From Nonomuraea jabiensis (GTDB taxonomy: Bacteria > Actinomycetota > Actinomycetes > Streptosporangiales > Streptosporangiaceae): DNA of 64,000 bases. Shown here one piece after another: positions 17,558 through 26,292 of this stretch. The position numbers were made by a program, and so were the translations under genes. The notes under the pieces are model-generated. The model was not told the origin of the DNA. It made no database searches and saw only the letters and a program-made list of their open reading frames with translations. Each line of letters opens with the position of its first letter. The first letter of the stretch is position 1. Location of the stretch: assembly GCF_014204795.1 (NCBI RefSeq), contig NZ_JACHMB010000001.1, forward strand, positions 9,808,501 through 9,872,500, given 5' to 3'.

Positions 17558-18574
17558 ATGGACATCTCCTCGGCGCGCGAGCTCTGGGACGCCGACCCCG
17601 GCTGGCTCAACACCGCCTCCTACGGCCTGCCCCCTCGCCACGCCTTCGAAGAGCTCCAGGCCGTCCTGACCGAATGGCGGCACGGCAGCGGCGACTGGAA
17701 ACCGTGGGACGCCTCGGTGGGCCGTTCGCGCGCCGCCTTCGCCCGCCTCATCGGCGCGCCCGTCACCGACGTCACCGTCAGCTCCACCGTCTCCCAGATC
17801 ATGTCCACGGTCACCACCGCGCTGCCGCCGGGGGCGCGCGTGGTGGTGCCGGAGATCGAGTTCACCAGCAACCTGTTCCCGTGGGCGGTGGCCGCCGAGG
17901 TCGAGACCGTGCCCGCCGACCGGCTGGCCGACGCCGTCACCGGCTCCACCGCCGCCGTCGCCTTCAGCCTCGTGCAGTCCGCCACGGGGTACGTCGCCCC
18001 GCTCCAGGACATCGTGGCCGCCGCGCGGGCCCACGACGCGCTGGTCATCGCCGACGCCTCCCAGGCGTGCGGCTGGCTGCCGGTCGGTGTCGAGGGCATC
18101 GACGCGCTGGCCTGTGCCGCGTACAAGTGGCTGATGGCGCCGCGCGGGGCCGCGTTCGGCTACCTGTCGCCCCGCCTGCGCGAGCGCATGCGCCCGCTGG
18201 CCGCCAACTGGTACGCCGGGGCCGACGAGGGCGGCTCCTACTACGGCCCGCCGCTGCGGCTCGCGCCGGACGCCCGCGCGTTCGACCTGTCGCCGGCCTG
18301 GTTCTCCTACGTCGGCGCCGCCCCGGCCATCGAGCTGCTCGACGAGCTCGGCGTCGAGCGGATCCGCGACCACAACGTCGCCCTCGCCAACCGCTTCAGG
18401 GCCGGGCTCGGCCTCGAACCGTCCGACTCGGCCATCGTCTCCGTGGACGCCCCCGGCGAGCGCCTTGAGGCGGCCGGCATCCGCGCGGCGGTGCGGGCGG
18501 GCAAGGTTCGGGCCAGCTTCCACGTCTACACCACCGCCGACGACGTCGACCGCGCGCTGGACGCCCTCACCTGA
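17558..18574 (+). CDS. Class V aminotransferase-fold (cysteine desulfurase-like) enzyme
   Basis: 338 residues. PLP-enzyme features: WLNTASYGLPPRHAFEEL at the N-terminus, ALVIADASQACGWLPVGV (the Asp that contacts the PLP ring) and ACAAYKWLMAPRGAAFGYL with Lys190 as the PLP lysine. It is slightly short for a NifS-type enzyme and lacks an obvious active-site Cys loop, so desulfurase activity is not assured; such proteins include aminotransferases and lyases of unknown substrate. It starts at 17558, 47 bp after the kinase operon, in the same direction; a shared transcript is possible. Confidence 0.83.
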   Translation: MDISSARELWDADPGWLNTASYGLPPRHAFEELQAVLTEWRHGSGDWKPWDASVGRSRAAFARLIGAPVTDVTVSSTVSQIMSTVTTALPPGARVVVPEIEFTSNLFPWAVAAEVETVPADRLADAVTGSTAAVAFSLVQSATGYVAPLQDIVAAARAHDALVIADASQACGWLPVGVEGIDALACAAYKWLMAPRGAAFGYLSPRLRERMRPLAANWYAGADEGGSYYGPPLRLAPDARAFDLSPAWFSYVGAAPAIELLDELGVERIRDHNVALANRFRAGLGLEPSDSAIVSVDAPGERLEAAGIRAAVRAGKVRASFHVYTTADDVDRALDALT

Positions 18575-18731
18575 CTCGGCCCTGACAGCGGGCCCTTGCG
18601 GCCGGCAGACGGGGCCGCTTTAATACGCCGGGCCGCGGACGCGGCGACCCCGTGGGCCGATGAGGAGACATTGTGGCCATTTCCGCAGGTCTGACATTCG
18701 TCCCTGACATCCGCGGTCCCGGCCTGCGTCC

Positions 18732-18743
18732 GTTAACGCTAAC
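18732..18743. promoter_or_regulatory. LacI-type operator-like palindrome upstream of PL11 gene
   Basis: GTTAACGCTAAC differs by one base from the perfect palindrome GTTAGCGCTAAC, the central pattern of many actinomycete LacI-family operators. It lies about 60 bp upstream of the rhamnogalacturonan lyase start and about 30 bp from a second palindromic site. A related GTAGCGCTAAC lies before the secreted zincin gene at 59.5 kb. Confidence 0.5.
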
Positions 18744-18773
18744 ACCCCGATGAAACTTTCTTTTTCGCCCATC

Positions 18774-18788
18774 GGGAAAGCGCTTACC
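18774..18788. promoter_or_regulatory. Operator GGGAAAGCGCTTACC, shared with the PL3 gene
   Basis: The 15-mer GGGAAAGCGCTTACC, centred on AAGCGCTT, lies 17 bp before the PL11 start. The identical 15-mer, inverted in the window but in the same orientation relative to the gene, lies before the PL3 pectate lyase at 60.3 kb. A LacI-family repressor that senses pectin fragments is the natural candidate; no gene encoding it is adjacent. Confidence 0.6.
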
Positions 18789-18805
18789 ACGAAGGGAAAG
18801 AACGC

Positions 18806-20632
18806 ATGCGCTTACGACTGGCCGGCGCGGCGGCGGTCCTCGCCCTGGCTACGACGATCAGCGGCGTCCCCGCCCAGGCCGCCCCGCCCACGAAACAGAT
18901 GGAGGACCTCGACCGCGGCCTGGTCAGCGTCCGGTCCGGTTCGGGCAACCTCGTGTCGTGGCGGCTGCTGGGCACCGACCCCGACGGCGTCGCCTTCAAC
19001 GTGTACCGGGGCTCCACCAGGGTCGCCACGAACCTCACCGCCTCCACCAACTACCTCGACAACGGCGCCGCCGCCGACGCCTCGTACACGGTCAGGGCGG
19101 TGGTCGGCGGGACCGAGCAGGCCGCCTCGCCCGCCTCGCTCCGCTTCACCGGCGGCTCGTACCTCGACGTGCCGATCCAGCCGCCGTCCGGCGGCACGAC
19201 ACCCGACGGCGTCGCCTACACCTACAGCGCCAACGACGCCAGCGTGGGCGACGTGGACGGCGACGGCCGGTACGAGATCGTGCTCAAGTGGGACCCGTCC
19301 AACGCCAAGGACAACTCCCAGTCCGGCTACACCGGCAACGTGTACGTGGACGCGTACCGGCTGGACGGCACCCGCCTGTGGCGCATCGACCTGGGCCGCA
19401 ACATCCGCGCGGGCGCCCACTACACCCAGTTCCAGGTGTACGACTACGACGGCGACGGCCGGGCCGAGGTCGCGATGAAGACCGCCGACGGCACCAGGGA
19501 CGGCGTCGGCACCGTCATCGGCAACGCGTCGGCCGACTACCGCAACTCCAGCGGCTACGTCCTGTCCGGCCCCGAGTACCTGACGATGTTCGACGGCCAG
19601 AGCGGCGCCGCCAGGTCCACGGTCTCCTACGACCCGCCCCGGGGCACCGTGTCGAGCTGGGGCGACTCGTACGGCAACCGGGTGGACCGCTTCCTGGCCG
19701 GCACCGCGTACCTGGACGGCGAACGCCCCTCGCTGATCATGGCCCGCGGCTACTACACCCGTTCCGTCATCGCCGCCTGGGACTTCCGCAACGGCACGCT
19801 CACCAAGCGCTGGACGTTCGACAGCAACTCGGCGGGCTCCCAGTGGACCGGCCAGGGCAGCCACAGCCTGTCCGTCGGCGACGTCGACCAGGACGGCAGG
19901 GACGAGATCGTGTACGGCGCCATGGCCGTCAACGACAACGGCACCGGCATGTGGACCACCGGCACCGGCCACGGCGACGCCCAGCACCTGGGCGACTTCG
20001 ACCCGGCCAGGGCGGGCCTGGAGTACTTCAAGGTGAGCGAGTCGGGCTCCCAGCCGTCCTCGCTCTACATCGACCCGCGCACCGGCCAGATCCTCTGGTC
20101 CACCCCCGCCAACGGCGACAACGGCCGCGGCGTGGCCGGCGACATCTCGACGGTCAGGGTCGCCAGCGAGTTCTGGTCCGCCGCCGACGCGAACCTGCGC
20201 AGCGTCACCGGCAACAACGCCGGCCGCAAGCCGTCCTCGGTCAACTTCCTCATCTGGTGGGACGCCGACCCGCTGCGGGAGCTGCTCGACCAGACCAGGA
20301 TCGACAAGTACGGCACCAGCGGCGACACCCGCCTGCTGACCGCCTCCGGCGTGCACTCCAACAACGGCACCAAGGCCACCCCGTCGCTGTCGGCGGACCT
20401 GTTCGGCGACTGGCGCGAAGAGGTCATCTGGCCCACCAGCGACAACCGCGCGCTGCGGATCCACGCCACGACCACGCCCACCGACCGCCGCATCTACACC
20501 CTCATGCACGATCCGCTCTACCGGGTTTCGGTCGCGTGGCAGAACACCGCTTACAACCAGCCGCCGCACACGAGCTTCTTCATCGGCGACGGCATGCCCA
20601 CCCCACCCAGGCCGAACATCTACGTCCGCTGA
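18806..20632 (+). CDS. Secreted rhamnogalacturonan lyase, family PL11
   Basis: 608 residues with a signal peptide (LRLAGAAAVLALATTISGVPAQA, cleavage about residue 24). The mature part starts in the typical PL11 way (QMEDLDRGLVSVRSGSGNLVSWRLLGTD), with an Ig-like first domain and then a beta-propeller rich in calcium-binding DxDGDGR repeats (DVDGDGRYEIVLKWD, DYDGDGRAEVAMK, DVDQDGRDEIVYG). The end (DPLYRVSVAWQNTAYNQPPH) is the YesW/YesX C-terminal signature. PL11 enzymes cleave rhamnogalacturonan I backbones of pectin. The gene is single, with two LacI-type operator-like sites in its promoter. Confidence 0.93.
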   Translation: MRLRLAGAAAVLALATTISGVPAQAAPPTKQMEDLDRGLVSVRSGSGNLVSWRLLGTDPDGVAFNVYRGSTRVATNLTASTNYLDNGAAADASYTVRAVVGGTEQAASPASLRFTGGSYLDVPIQPPSGGTTPDGVAYTYSANDASVGDVDGDGRYEIVLKWDPSNAKDNSQSGYTGNVYVDAYRLDGTRLWRIDLGRNIRAGAHYTQFQVYDYDGDGRAEVAMKTADGTRDGVGTVIGNASADYRNSSGYVLSGPEYLTMFDGQSGAARSTVSYDPPRGTVSSWGDSYGNRVDRFLAGTAYLDGERPSLIMARGYYTRSVIAAWDFRNGTLTKRWTFDSNSAGSQWTGQGSHSLSVGDVDQDGRDEIVYGAMAVNDNGTGMWTTGTGHGDAQHLGDFDPARAGLEYFKVSESGSQPSSLYIDPRTGQILWSTPANGDNGRGVAGDISTVRVASEFWSAADANLRSVTGNNAGRKPSSVNFLIWWDADPLRELLDQTRIDKYGTSGDTRLLTASGVHSNNGTKATPSLSADLFGDWREEVIWPTSDNRALRIHATTTPTDRRIYTLMHDPLYRVSVAWQNTAYNQPPHTSFFIGDGMPTPPRPNIYVR

Positions 20633-20675
20633 TCCTGGCTATCACCAGTTGATCTCCTGGGCCGTCTGTGGGCCG

Positions 20676-21430
20676 TCAGCCATGGAGGCGGACCGCCCGG
20701 AGCGCACGGTCGATGACCTTGCGCATCCGCTGCTCGCTCTTCTCCATCAGGTGCGCGTAGGTCTTCAGGAGCAGCACACCGCCGTCAGTGTGTCCCACCC
20801 ACTCGGCGACCGCCTTCGGGCTCTCGCCCTCGGTTCAAGAGCAGGCTCGCGAAGTGGTGCCGCATCGCGTGCATGCCGCGCTCACGGAAGGCGGCCCCGC
20901 GGTTCTCCTCGCGGGGCCACCTCAGCGCGTCGGGAGGCGCGTCGCGCTGAATAGTCAGACCGGTGATGGCCTGGCCGCTACGGATCCGCGCCAGGATTGC
21001 AGCCACCTGATTGTCCGGCATGCGGCTCACGTATGCCCTGAGGGATCGCGGGCGGGACTCGCTGTCGATAAGGGCGACGATCTGCTTCGCCTCCTCCGGG
21101 GTCGCGCCCGCAGCGATGCGGAGCCGCTCGGGAAGCGGTGGAACGATGCCGGCCTCTTCGAGCGCTCTGTGCCGCAGATGGCTCCTCTCGGGTCTTGTTG
21201 AACTTCGGCGGCGCGAAGAAGAGCTTGCCCTTCAATCCCTTGATCTGCCGCTGGATCGTCACGCCGTCGTGGAGCCAGTCAGGGAGAAGGCCAGGATCTC
21301 GCCCTGGCGCAGGCCGAGGCCGGCGTCCACTATGGCCTGGAACCGCCCAGGCAGCACCTCGCCCATGGCGTGCACCCTCTCCTGCGTCCACGGCACAAGC
21401 TTCTTCTTGGTCATGCCCGGCAACACGACC
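20676..21430 (-). pseudogene. Tyrosine recombinase (integrase) remnant, frameshifted
   Basis: Conceptual translation in three reading phases gives a phage-type tyrosine recombinase catalytic domain: KLVPWTQERVHAM, then GLRQGEILAFS (first catalytic Arg), GVTIQRQIKGLKGKLFFAPP (catalytic Lys hairpin), GMHAMRHHFASLLL (H-x-x-R box), WVGHTDGGVLLLKTYAHL (His and nucleophile Tyr) and a final ALRAVRLHG stop. At least two frameshifts separate these pieces, one just before the GHT motif, and the N-terminal core-binding domain is missing. It cannot make an active enzyme. It marks the left edge of a decayed integrated element. No tRNA gene or att repeat was found beside it. Confidence 0.75.
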
Positions 21431-21439
21431 GTGCTCGAC

Positions 21440-21801
21440 TTCGTCGGGTTTCGCTGGGTGCGGGCAGGTACGGGCGGGTTGATATTGGACAAGGACTTCG
21501 AGGCTACGGAAGCCAGAGCCGTGGTGCAGGCGTGGGCTTCACAGTGGGTAATCGACCAGTTCGAGCGACTGCGCGACTATGAACGCACTCACATGACGCT
21601 TCCCGAAGAATGGCGCCATGCGGGGTTTGGAAGCAGCCGCCACCTACGGCTCACCAAGGATGAGCTCGCGCAACTGGCCGACCAGCTCAATGCTGTGTTG
21701 GAGCCGTGACGCGAGCTGACCAAAGCGCGTGTCGAATCGAGAGAGGATTCGCCGGACACACGCCCGGTCTTCATCTTCTACCACGCGTTCCCCGAAGACC
21801 T
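21440..21801 (+). pseudogene. ArsR-like HTH regulator, C-terminal remnant with in-frame TGA
   Basis: The frame reads ATEARAVVQAWASQWVIDQF, a helical segment, then SSRHLRLTKDELAQLADQLN and VLEP followed by TGA at 21707-21709. After this TGA the same frame continues as RELTKARVESRED and PVFIFYHAFPEDL before a natural stop. That full sequence is the usual C-terminal half of a common actinobacterial ArsR-type regulator, so the TGA looks like a nonsense mutation. The DNA-binding N-terminus is missing, cut where the integrase remnant begins. Confidence 0.55.
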
Positions 21802-21824
21802 CTGAGGAGAGGCTTCTGTATTTC

Positions 21825-22043
21825 ATGCATGAGGAGTGGGGCCGCGCTCACCTCGCTGAACAGCGAGCTGAGGCCGCACGGTTACGCATGATTTCGCCGC
21901 GCTCGCGCCAGCGGATTCTTCCGCGTCTCCGCGGCCGGTTCGCGGTCACCCTCCACCGCCTCGAACCTGCGTGGTTGAGGGGGGCGGCCGGCATACGCCA
22001 GAAGGGGATCGCCGGGCCGTGTTTTATCTGGTCGGAGCGGTGA
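21825..22043 (+). CDS. Small hypothetical protein, 3' end overwritten by repeat
   Basis: 72 residues. It starts MHEEWGRAHLAEQRAEAARL, resembling a class of short Arg/Ala-rich actinobacterial proteins often found next to small regulators; no function is known. The last 20 or so codons lie inside the 185-bp inverted repeat that begins at 21980, so the original C-terminus was probably replaced. A GAGGAG site precedes the ATG. Confidence 0.4.
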   Translation: MHEEWGRAHLAEQRAEAARLRMISPRSRQRILPRLRGRFAVTLHRLEPAWLRGAAGIRQKGIAGPCFIWSER

Positions 22044-22164
22044 TGCAACGACGCCCGAGCGTTGGCTCGGGTGTCGGTGGTGCTGGGTGGGTTCAGTTGG
22101 TGAGGCGGTGTCTTCGATCCCAGCTATCGAGAAGTCCAGTGCGGCCGACGCCTTGCCGACTCTG
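21980..22164 (+). repeat. 185-bp inverted repeat, left copy
   Basis: This stretch is repeated in inverted orientation at 27477-27662, differing at a handful of positions including a one-base indel. The copies bracket 5.3 kb that holds the APH gene, the zinc-ribbon/XRE/integrase set, DUF1330 and LysR. No coding function is evident in the repeat. It may be the end of an unidentified transposon or a duplicated IS remnant. Confidence 0.8.
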
Positions 22165-22594
22165 GGCACCGCATCGCTCTTGATCTGCATGATCCGGCCT
22201 CGGGACTGGTAGGAGTCGTTGATCAAGTGGTCTGTATTCGAGCTGGTCGCGCTGAGGACGTTCACCGTGAGTGGCCATTCGGGGCGTAGCGGTTCCAGGT
22301 GTCCCCTGCGTCAGCAGCGACTCGGGTGTGGTGTTGTCGTGGAAGCCGATGGCCCTGGCCATGACGGGTGTGGGGCCTGGAGGACACGTGCAGCTTTGAT
22401 CTGACCGGGGCGCCACCCACCCCGAAAGCTGACGTGACAGAGGAAGCGCTGGTCAACATGACGGGATGAGCACCGGCGGCTCAGCCACCGCCCCGGTTGT
22501 CTGGAACGCGCGCCGGGCGCGGGGCTTGAGCAGCGCGGCCATCGCCTCCAAAAAGCCTTGGCGCGTGCCACCGTCGGGATGATGAAGTGGCACG
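22165..22594. other. 430-bp stretch with no recognisable gene
   Basis: Neither strand gives a convincing coding sequence; short frames lack start sites and family features. A GTGCCAC-N15-GTGGCAC inverted repeat at 22565-22593 ends just before the APH start codon and could be regulatory. The rest is probably eroded insertion-sequence or transposon DNA next to the left repeat copy. Confidence 0.5.
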
Positions 22595-23554
22595 GTGATC
22601 AACCACGATGAGGCGGCTGTCCGACCGTTAACACTGGCTTGGGTGAGTCGGCACCTGGAGGTCGGCGAACGGATCCTCAAAACCGAGGCGCTGCACGGCG
22701 GCATCACTGCCGAGATGCGGAGGCTGACCATCGGCACGCGGGACGGAGGCACCCGTGACCTGGTGCTGCGGAGCTTCGTCGACCCGTTCTACGTGAGGGG
22801 CGCCGAGGACGGACTGAACGGGGAGGCCGGCGCTCTGTCCCTGCTCACGGGGACCGGCGTGCCGGCTCCTGGGCTGGTCGCGGTGGATCCGACCGCCGCG
22901 CATTGCGAGTATCCATCGCTCTTGATGACACATCTGACGGGCCGGACGGTCCTCGACGATGAGGGATTGGAAACGCGCGTCCCTCTGCTGGCCCGTCAAC
23001 TCGTGGCGATCCATGCGCTGCGGCCCGCCGAGCGGCCCCGGAAGTATGTGACGCTGACGACCGCCGACACCGTCGTGGTTCCGAAGGGCGCCGACGCGGA
23101 GGCATGGGCCGCGGCGATCGACGTGATCCGCAAGCCCGCGCCGTCCTATGAAGGGCGATTCCTGCACCGGGACTTCCAACCCGGCAACGTGCTGTTCGAC
23201 GTGCCGCCCTCAACGCCGACGGGTGCCCGGATCACCGGCGTCGTCGATTGGGCAGGGACTTGTTGGGGCCCGGCAGACCTCGATGTCGCACACTGCTCCA
23301 CCAATCTCGCGCTGCTGCACGGACCGGCGTGGGGCCTGCGGTTCGCTGAGGCGTACGAGGAGGCTGGCGGGGTGCTGGCCGCGGCCGCGAGCGAGCGGCT
23401 GTACTGGCAGGTGCGGGACGGGCTGGCCTGCTCAGAAGAAGTACAGTTAGTGTCGCAGCCATGGCGGGAGGCAGGCAGGACAGAGCTGACGACGCGAGCC
23501 GTGGAGGAGCGACTGGATGCCTATGTCACCGCCCTGATGGACGCGCTGGGCTGA
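22595..23554 (+). CDS. Aminoglycoside phosphotransferase (APH) family kinase
   Basis: 319 residues. The APH/choline-kinase fold is shown by LHRDFQPGNVLFD (catalytic Asp in HxDxxxxN) and ITGVVDWAGTCWGPADLDVAH (metal-binding Asp), with an N-terminal lobe VLRSFVDPFY and a substrate-lobe YPSLLMTHLTGRTVLD. Members phosphorylate aminoglycosides, macrolides, or small metabolites; the substrate is not predictable. The GTG start at 22595 has a weak ribosome site. Its 3' end overlaps the convergent truncated zinc-ribbon frame by about 100 bp. It lies between the 185-bp repeats, so it may be cargo. Confidence 0.8.
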   Translation: MINHDEAAVRPLTLAWVSRHLEVGERILKTEALHGGITAEMRRLTIGTRDGGTRDLVLRSFVDPFYVRGAEDGLNGEAGALSLLTGTGVPAPGLVAVDPTAAHCEYPSLLMTHLTGRTVLDDEGLETRVPLLARQLVAIHALRPAERPRKYVTLTTADTVVVPKGADAEAWAAAIDVIRKPAPSYEGRFLHRDFQPGNVLFDVPPSTPTGARITGVVDWAGTCWGPADLDVAHCSTNLALLHGPAWGLRFAEAYEEAGGVLAAAASERLYWQVRDGLACSEEVQLVSQPWREAGRTELTTRAVEERLDAYVTALMDALG

Positions 23555-24025
23555 GCCGCCATCTGCGAGATTGCTGAGGAGGTCCCGAACGTAGGGGCGC
23601 CGCAACCACATCCAGGTGGATTTGGGGTTGGGTGAGGCGATCAGCCGATCGGCGAGCGGGCGCAAGGCTGGGCTGATGGAGCCCGTGCCGTCGTCGAAGA
23701 CGGTGTGGATCAGGTCGGTCAGGGTGCATCTGGTGCAGAGACGACCTGTATAGAGCTGGCCTTCATGTCTGCAGCGAGAGCAGGAGAACGAGCGGGTGAT
23801 GCCGGCGCAGTCCCGGCAGATCGCCTCGCCGTTATCCCTGCGGCCGGGCAGGAGACGGTCGGTGCTGCAGGTGGGGCAGGTGCCGTGTGTGTTCTCGGCC
23901 TTGTGCAGGCAGGTCCGGCAGATCGGCCCGTCAGACCAGTTTGCGGCTTTGGCGGCGCGGCGGCCGCAGCGGGCGCAGTCGCGGATGTGATTGCGCTCGT
24001 AGCGCTCTGGGGAGAGGGGGCTCAT
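23447..24025 (-). CDS. Zinc-ribbon protein of a recombinase operon, C-terminus truncated
   Basis: 192 residues. It has four CxxC-type knuckles: DCARCGRRAAKAANWSDGPICRTC, TCPTCSTDRLL, AICRDCAGI, and FSCSRCRHEGQL with LCTRCTLTD. This cysteine-rich architecture recurs in actinobacteria directly behind a tyrosine recombinase and an XRE gene, where the full protein continues with a long helical region. Here similarity stops after YVRDLLSNLADGG near 23570, and the last 40 or so codons run antisense through the APH gene, so the end is rearranged. The start overlaps the XRE stop as ATGA. Confidence 0.65.
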   Translation of the reverse strand: MSPLSPERYERNHIRDCARCGRRAAKAANWSDGPICRTCLHKAENTHGTCPTCSTDRLLPGRRDNGEAICRDCAGITRSFSCSRCRHEGQLYTGRLCTRCTLTDLIHTVFDDGTGSISPALRPLADRLIASPNPKSTWMWLRRPYVRDLLSNLADGGSAQRVHQGGDIGIQSLLHGSRRQLCPACLPPWLRH

Positions 24026-24354
24026 TGGTCGGGGCGGATCCGGGCGCGCTTGGGTCTGATCGGCGCGATCTGGGTTGCCGGGCCGGTGTCGCCGGTGGCG
24101 GTGCGGCGGGGTGCGGCGTTTTCGGCTTTGGTGGCGATGAGGTCGGCGGGGGTGCAACCGAAGATGTCGCAGAGTGCGGCGAGGACCGGCATGGAGAGCC
24201 GTTCGGGGGTCTGGGTGACCAGCCGCCAGATCTGGACCGATGACAGGGTGATGCCGCGGTCGGCGAGAGGCTGGGCGAGGTCGGTGGCGGTGAACATGCC
24301 GTGCGCGGCCATGGTCTCGCGGAGCCGCCACTGGTAGCTGACCTGGCGTTTCAT
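24022..24354 (-). CDS. XRE/Cro-family HTH protein of the recombinase operon
   Basis: 110 residues. It opens VSYQWRLRETMAAHGMFTATDL and has a Cro/C1-type HTH (GITLSSVQIWRLVTQTPERLSMPVLAALCDIFGCTPADLI) followed by a basic Pro/Arg tail. It overlaps by ATGA both with the upstream recombinase and with the downstream zinc-ribbon gene, so the three form one translationally coupled unit. It probably regulates the unit or assists recombination; this is inference. The gene itself looks intact although the recombinase is broken. Confidence 0.8.
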   Translation of the reverse strand: MKRQVSYQWRLRETMAAHGMFTATDLAQPLADRGITLSSVQIWRLVTQTPERLSMPVLAALCDIFGCTPADLIATKAENAAPRRTATGDTGPATQIAPIRPKRARIRPDQ

Positions 24355-25497
24355 CGGTTCTTCCGTCCGGTGGCGAGGGCGGCATTCAGGGTCGATTCCA
24401 TCGCTTGGCGCAGGGTGCGGGTACGGAAGACGGAGGAGACGCAGGTGTAGATCGAGGTGGTGGAGGCGTGCTCGTGGCCGACTTGCTCCTGGACGAATCG
24501 GGGGTCCCAGCCGTCCTCGATGAGGTGGGTGACGTAGGAGCGGCGAAAGGAGTGGAAGTCCAGGCCCGGGTCGAGGCCGAGTGCGTCGCGGTAGGTGGCG
24601 AAGCGGGTGTTGATCTGGGAGAACCCGATCCGTGGGCTGCGCTCGGAAGGCCAGAACGCCGGTGAGACGGCCGCCTGGGCGAACCCAGGCCGGACTTCGG
24701 TGACCCACTGGTCGAGGATGTCGACGATCCAGTCCATCCCGCCGATCCCGTCGCGCGGGCCGACCGTCAGGACGCTGCGGCGCTTGGGCGGTGAGCCTTT
24801 CATCGCCTTGCCCCAGCGGACGTAGCAGACGCCGAAGTCTCCGAAGATCGGCGCGTGCGGGTTGGGCCCGAAGTCGACCAGGTCCAGCATCCGGTCTTCG
24901 CGGCGGCGCAGCCCGTAGGCGTAGGCGGTCTTGAACAACGTCGCGTCCCGGAATGCCGGCAGCCAGCCCTTGCGTCCGGCGCCACTGACCCGGTGGACCT
25001 GGTCGGCGGCGTAGTCGAAGAACGCCTGGAGCTCATCGCGGGTGAACGCCCGTCTGGCTGGGTCGGCCTCGTTGTCCTAGAGGTGGACTGCGGTGTTCCA
25101 CTCGTGGCAGACCTGGATCGGATGTGACCCGAACCGCCGCTCGCACTCGGCCGCCCACCCATAGGCCGGATCGGTGAGGAAAGCGCAGAACGACCGGAAC
25201 GCCTCGGCGTAGTTCCGCAGCGTCGAGTGCCGCAGATGCCGGATCGCTCGCAGGTCGCCCAGCCACTCGTCCACCATCTGCGGCATCCACTGCCACGGAA
25301 CGCACAGCGTGGCGGGAGAACGCCTTCACCGCGTTCTCTCGGCCCTCGATCGTGGAGAACGCCAGGTTCCGGGCCAGCTGCTGATTTCGCCAGCCCTCCA
25401 GCATCGCCTCGGCCACCTGTTCCTCAGGCCGGAGCAACACCGCCCCACCGCCCAGATACAGGCCTGCAGCGCCCGGCGCCATCCCGTCCCGGCTCAC
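24351..25497 (-). pseudogene. Tyrosine recombinase with frameshift and amber stop
   Basis: The pieces read in order MAPGAAGLYLGGGAVLLRPE, EGRENAVKAFSRHA, then after a frame change near 25.3 kb MPQMVDEWLGDLRAIRHLRH and CHEWNTAVHL, a TAG at 25077-25079, DNEADPARRAFTRDELQAFF, and the catalytic domain (GYGLRR-like YAYGLRRRED, FHSFRRSYVTHLIEDG, QVGHEHASTTSIYT). Arg, His-x-x-Arg, His and Tyr residues are visible, so only the frameshift and nonsense codon disable it. It is the first gene of the recombinase, XRE, zinc-ribbon unit. A 41-bp palindromic element lies just upstream. Confidence 0.8.
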
Positions 25498-25515
25498 TCT
25501 CCGCCACCCTTCAAC

Positions 25516-25556
25516 CGATTACATCAAACGAAAGGATCTTTCATCAAATGTAATCG
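25516..25556. repeat. 41-bp dyad upstream of the recombinase operon
   Basis: CGATTACAT and ATGTAATCG (perfect 9-bp arms) enclose 23 bp with an inner GAAAG-N3-CTTTC dyad, and the whole 41 bp is close to symmetric. It is AT-rich compared with its surroundings and lies 19 bp before the recombinase start. It may be the recombinase core or arm site, or an operator for the XRE protein. Confidence 0.6.
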
Positions 25557-25777
25557 CTTGGCAAATCCGCAGATGAGAGCCCTATCGCGATAAGCTGGCG
25601 ACGGCTGCTAACTTGATCTCGCCTCCGCCATCCCGACGGATCCGAGCAGCAGGCCAGCATCTCTCTACGGCCCAACAGCCTGTGTGAAGTGGTCGGAGAT
25701 TTCATCCGCTGCAATAGCGTGCGCTTGGAGCAATGGAACAGTGGTTGGCGTTAACCATTGACCGACGCCATGGACGC

Positions 25778-25804
25778 CTGACGGCGGGCGTTCCCGCCGG
25801 TCAG
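25778..25804. terminator. Hairpin at the end of the DUF1330 gene
   Basis: CTGACGGCGGG and CCCGCCGGTCAG pair around a 4-nt loop with one bulged base; the structure overlaps the stop codon of the minus-strand DUF1330 gene. There is no T run. The 220 bp between this hairpin and the 41-bp dyad hold no visible gene. Confidence 0.5.
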
Positions 25805-26106
25805 TCGATGCCTTCGATGATGCGGAAGTCGCGCTCGAAGCCGTCGGGGAGGGCCACCAGCGCCTTCTGGTATGCCTCGCTCTCGTATGCCGCGACGGCC
25901 TGTTCAAAGCTGTCGAACTCGATCAGAACGACGCGCTGCGTGATTCCGGCCTCGTGGGCGACGACTCGACCGCCACGGGACGGGAGGAGGGCCAGGTTGC
26001 GCCCGCCCCCAGCCTGGACCGCCGGACCGGCCAGCTTGTCGTAGGCAGTCAGCCTCTCAGGGTCGGAAATGGCGGGGTAGACACTGACCCAGTAGCCCTT
26101 AGCCAT
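25801..26106 (-). CDS. DUF1330 (EthD/ABM-fold) family protein
   Basis: 101 residues. The family pattern is clear: AKGYWVSVYPAISDPERLTAYDKLAGPAVQA, then GGRVVAHEAG, VVLIEFDSFEQAVAAYES and YQKALVALPDGFERDFRIIEG. DUF1330 proteins are small dimeric alpha/beta-barrel proteins of unknown function. ATG at 26106 fits the family N-terminus. The gene is divergent from a LysR regulator, which probably controls it. Confidence 0.85.
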   Translation of the reverse strand: MAKGYWVSVYPAISDPERLTAYDKLAGPAVQAGGGRNLALLPSRGGRVVAHEAGITQRVVLIEFDSFEQAVAAYESEAYQKALVALPDGFERDFRIIEGID

Positions 26107-26292
26107 GGAAACTCCTGTGTTCGGCCGGACACGTCCGACTTCGAATTGACACTCAGATTGATCGATCCCAGCGACCGGTACTGCGGTCAGTTGAATCGTC
26201 ATATGCGCAGGTTAGGGCTTGATGTGCGGTCGGGGGAAAGATCGGTACGAGATAGGCTCAGAACGGATCGTTATCAATCGGCAGGGGGGCAC

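Noticed and set aside
23526..24385. Long N-terminal extension of the zinc-ribbon protein
   Set aside because: The extension is a His/Arg/Pro-rich out-of-phase reading of the XRE gene; the ATG at 24025 overlaps the XRE stop as ATGA.
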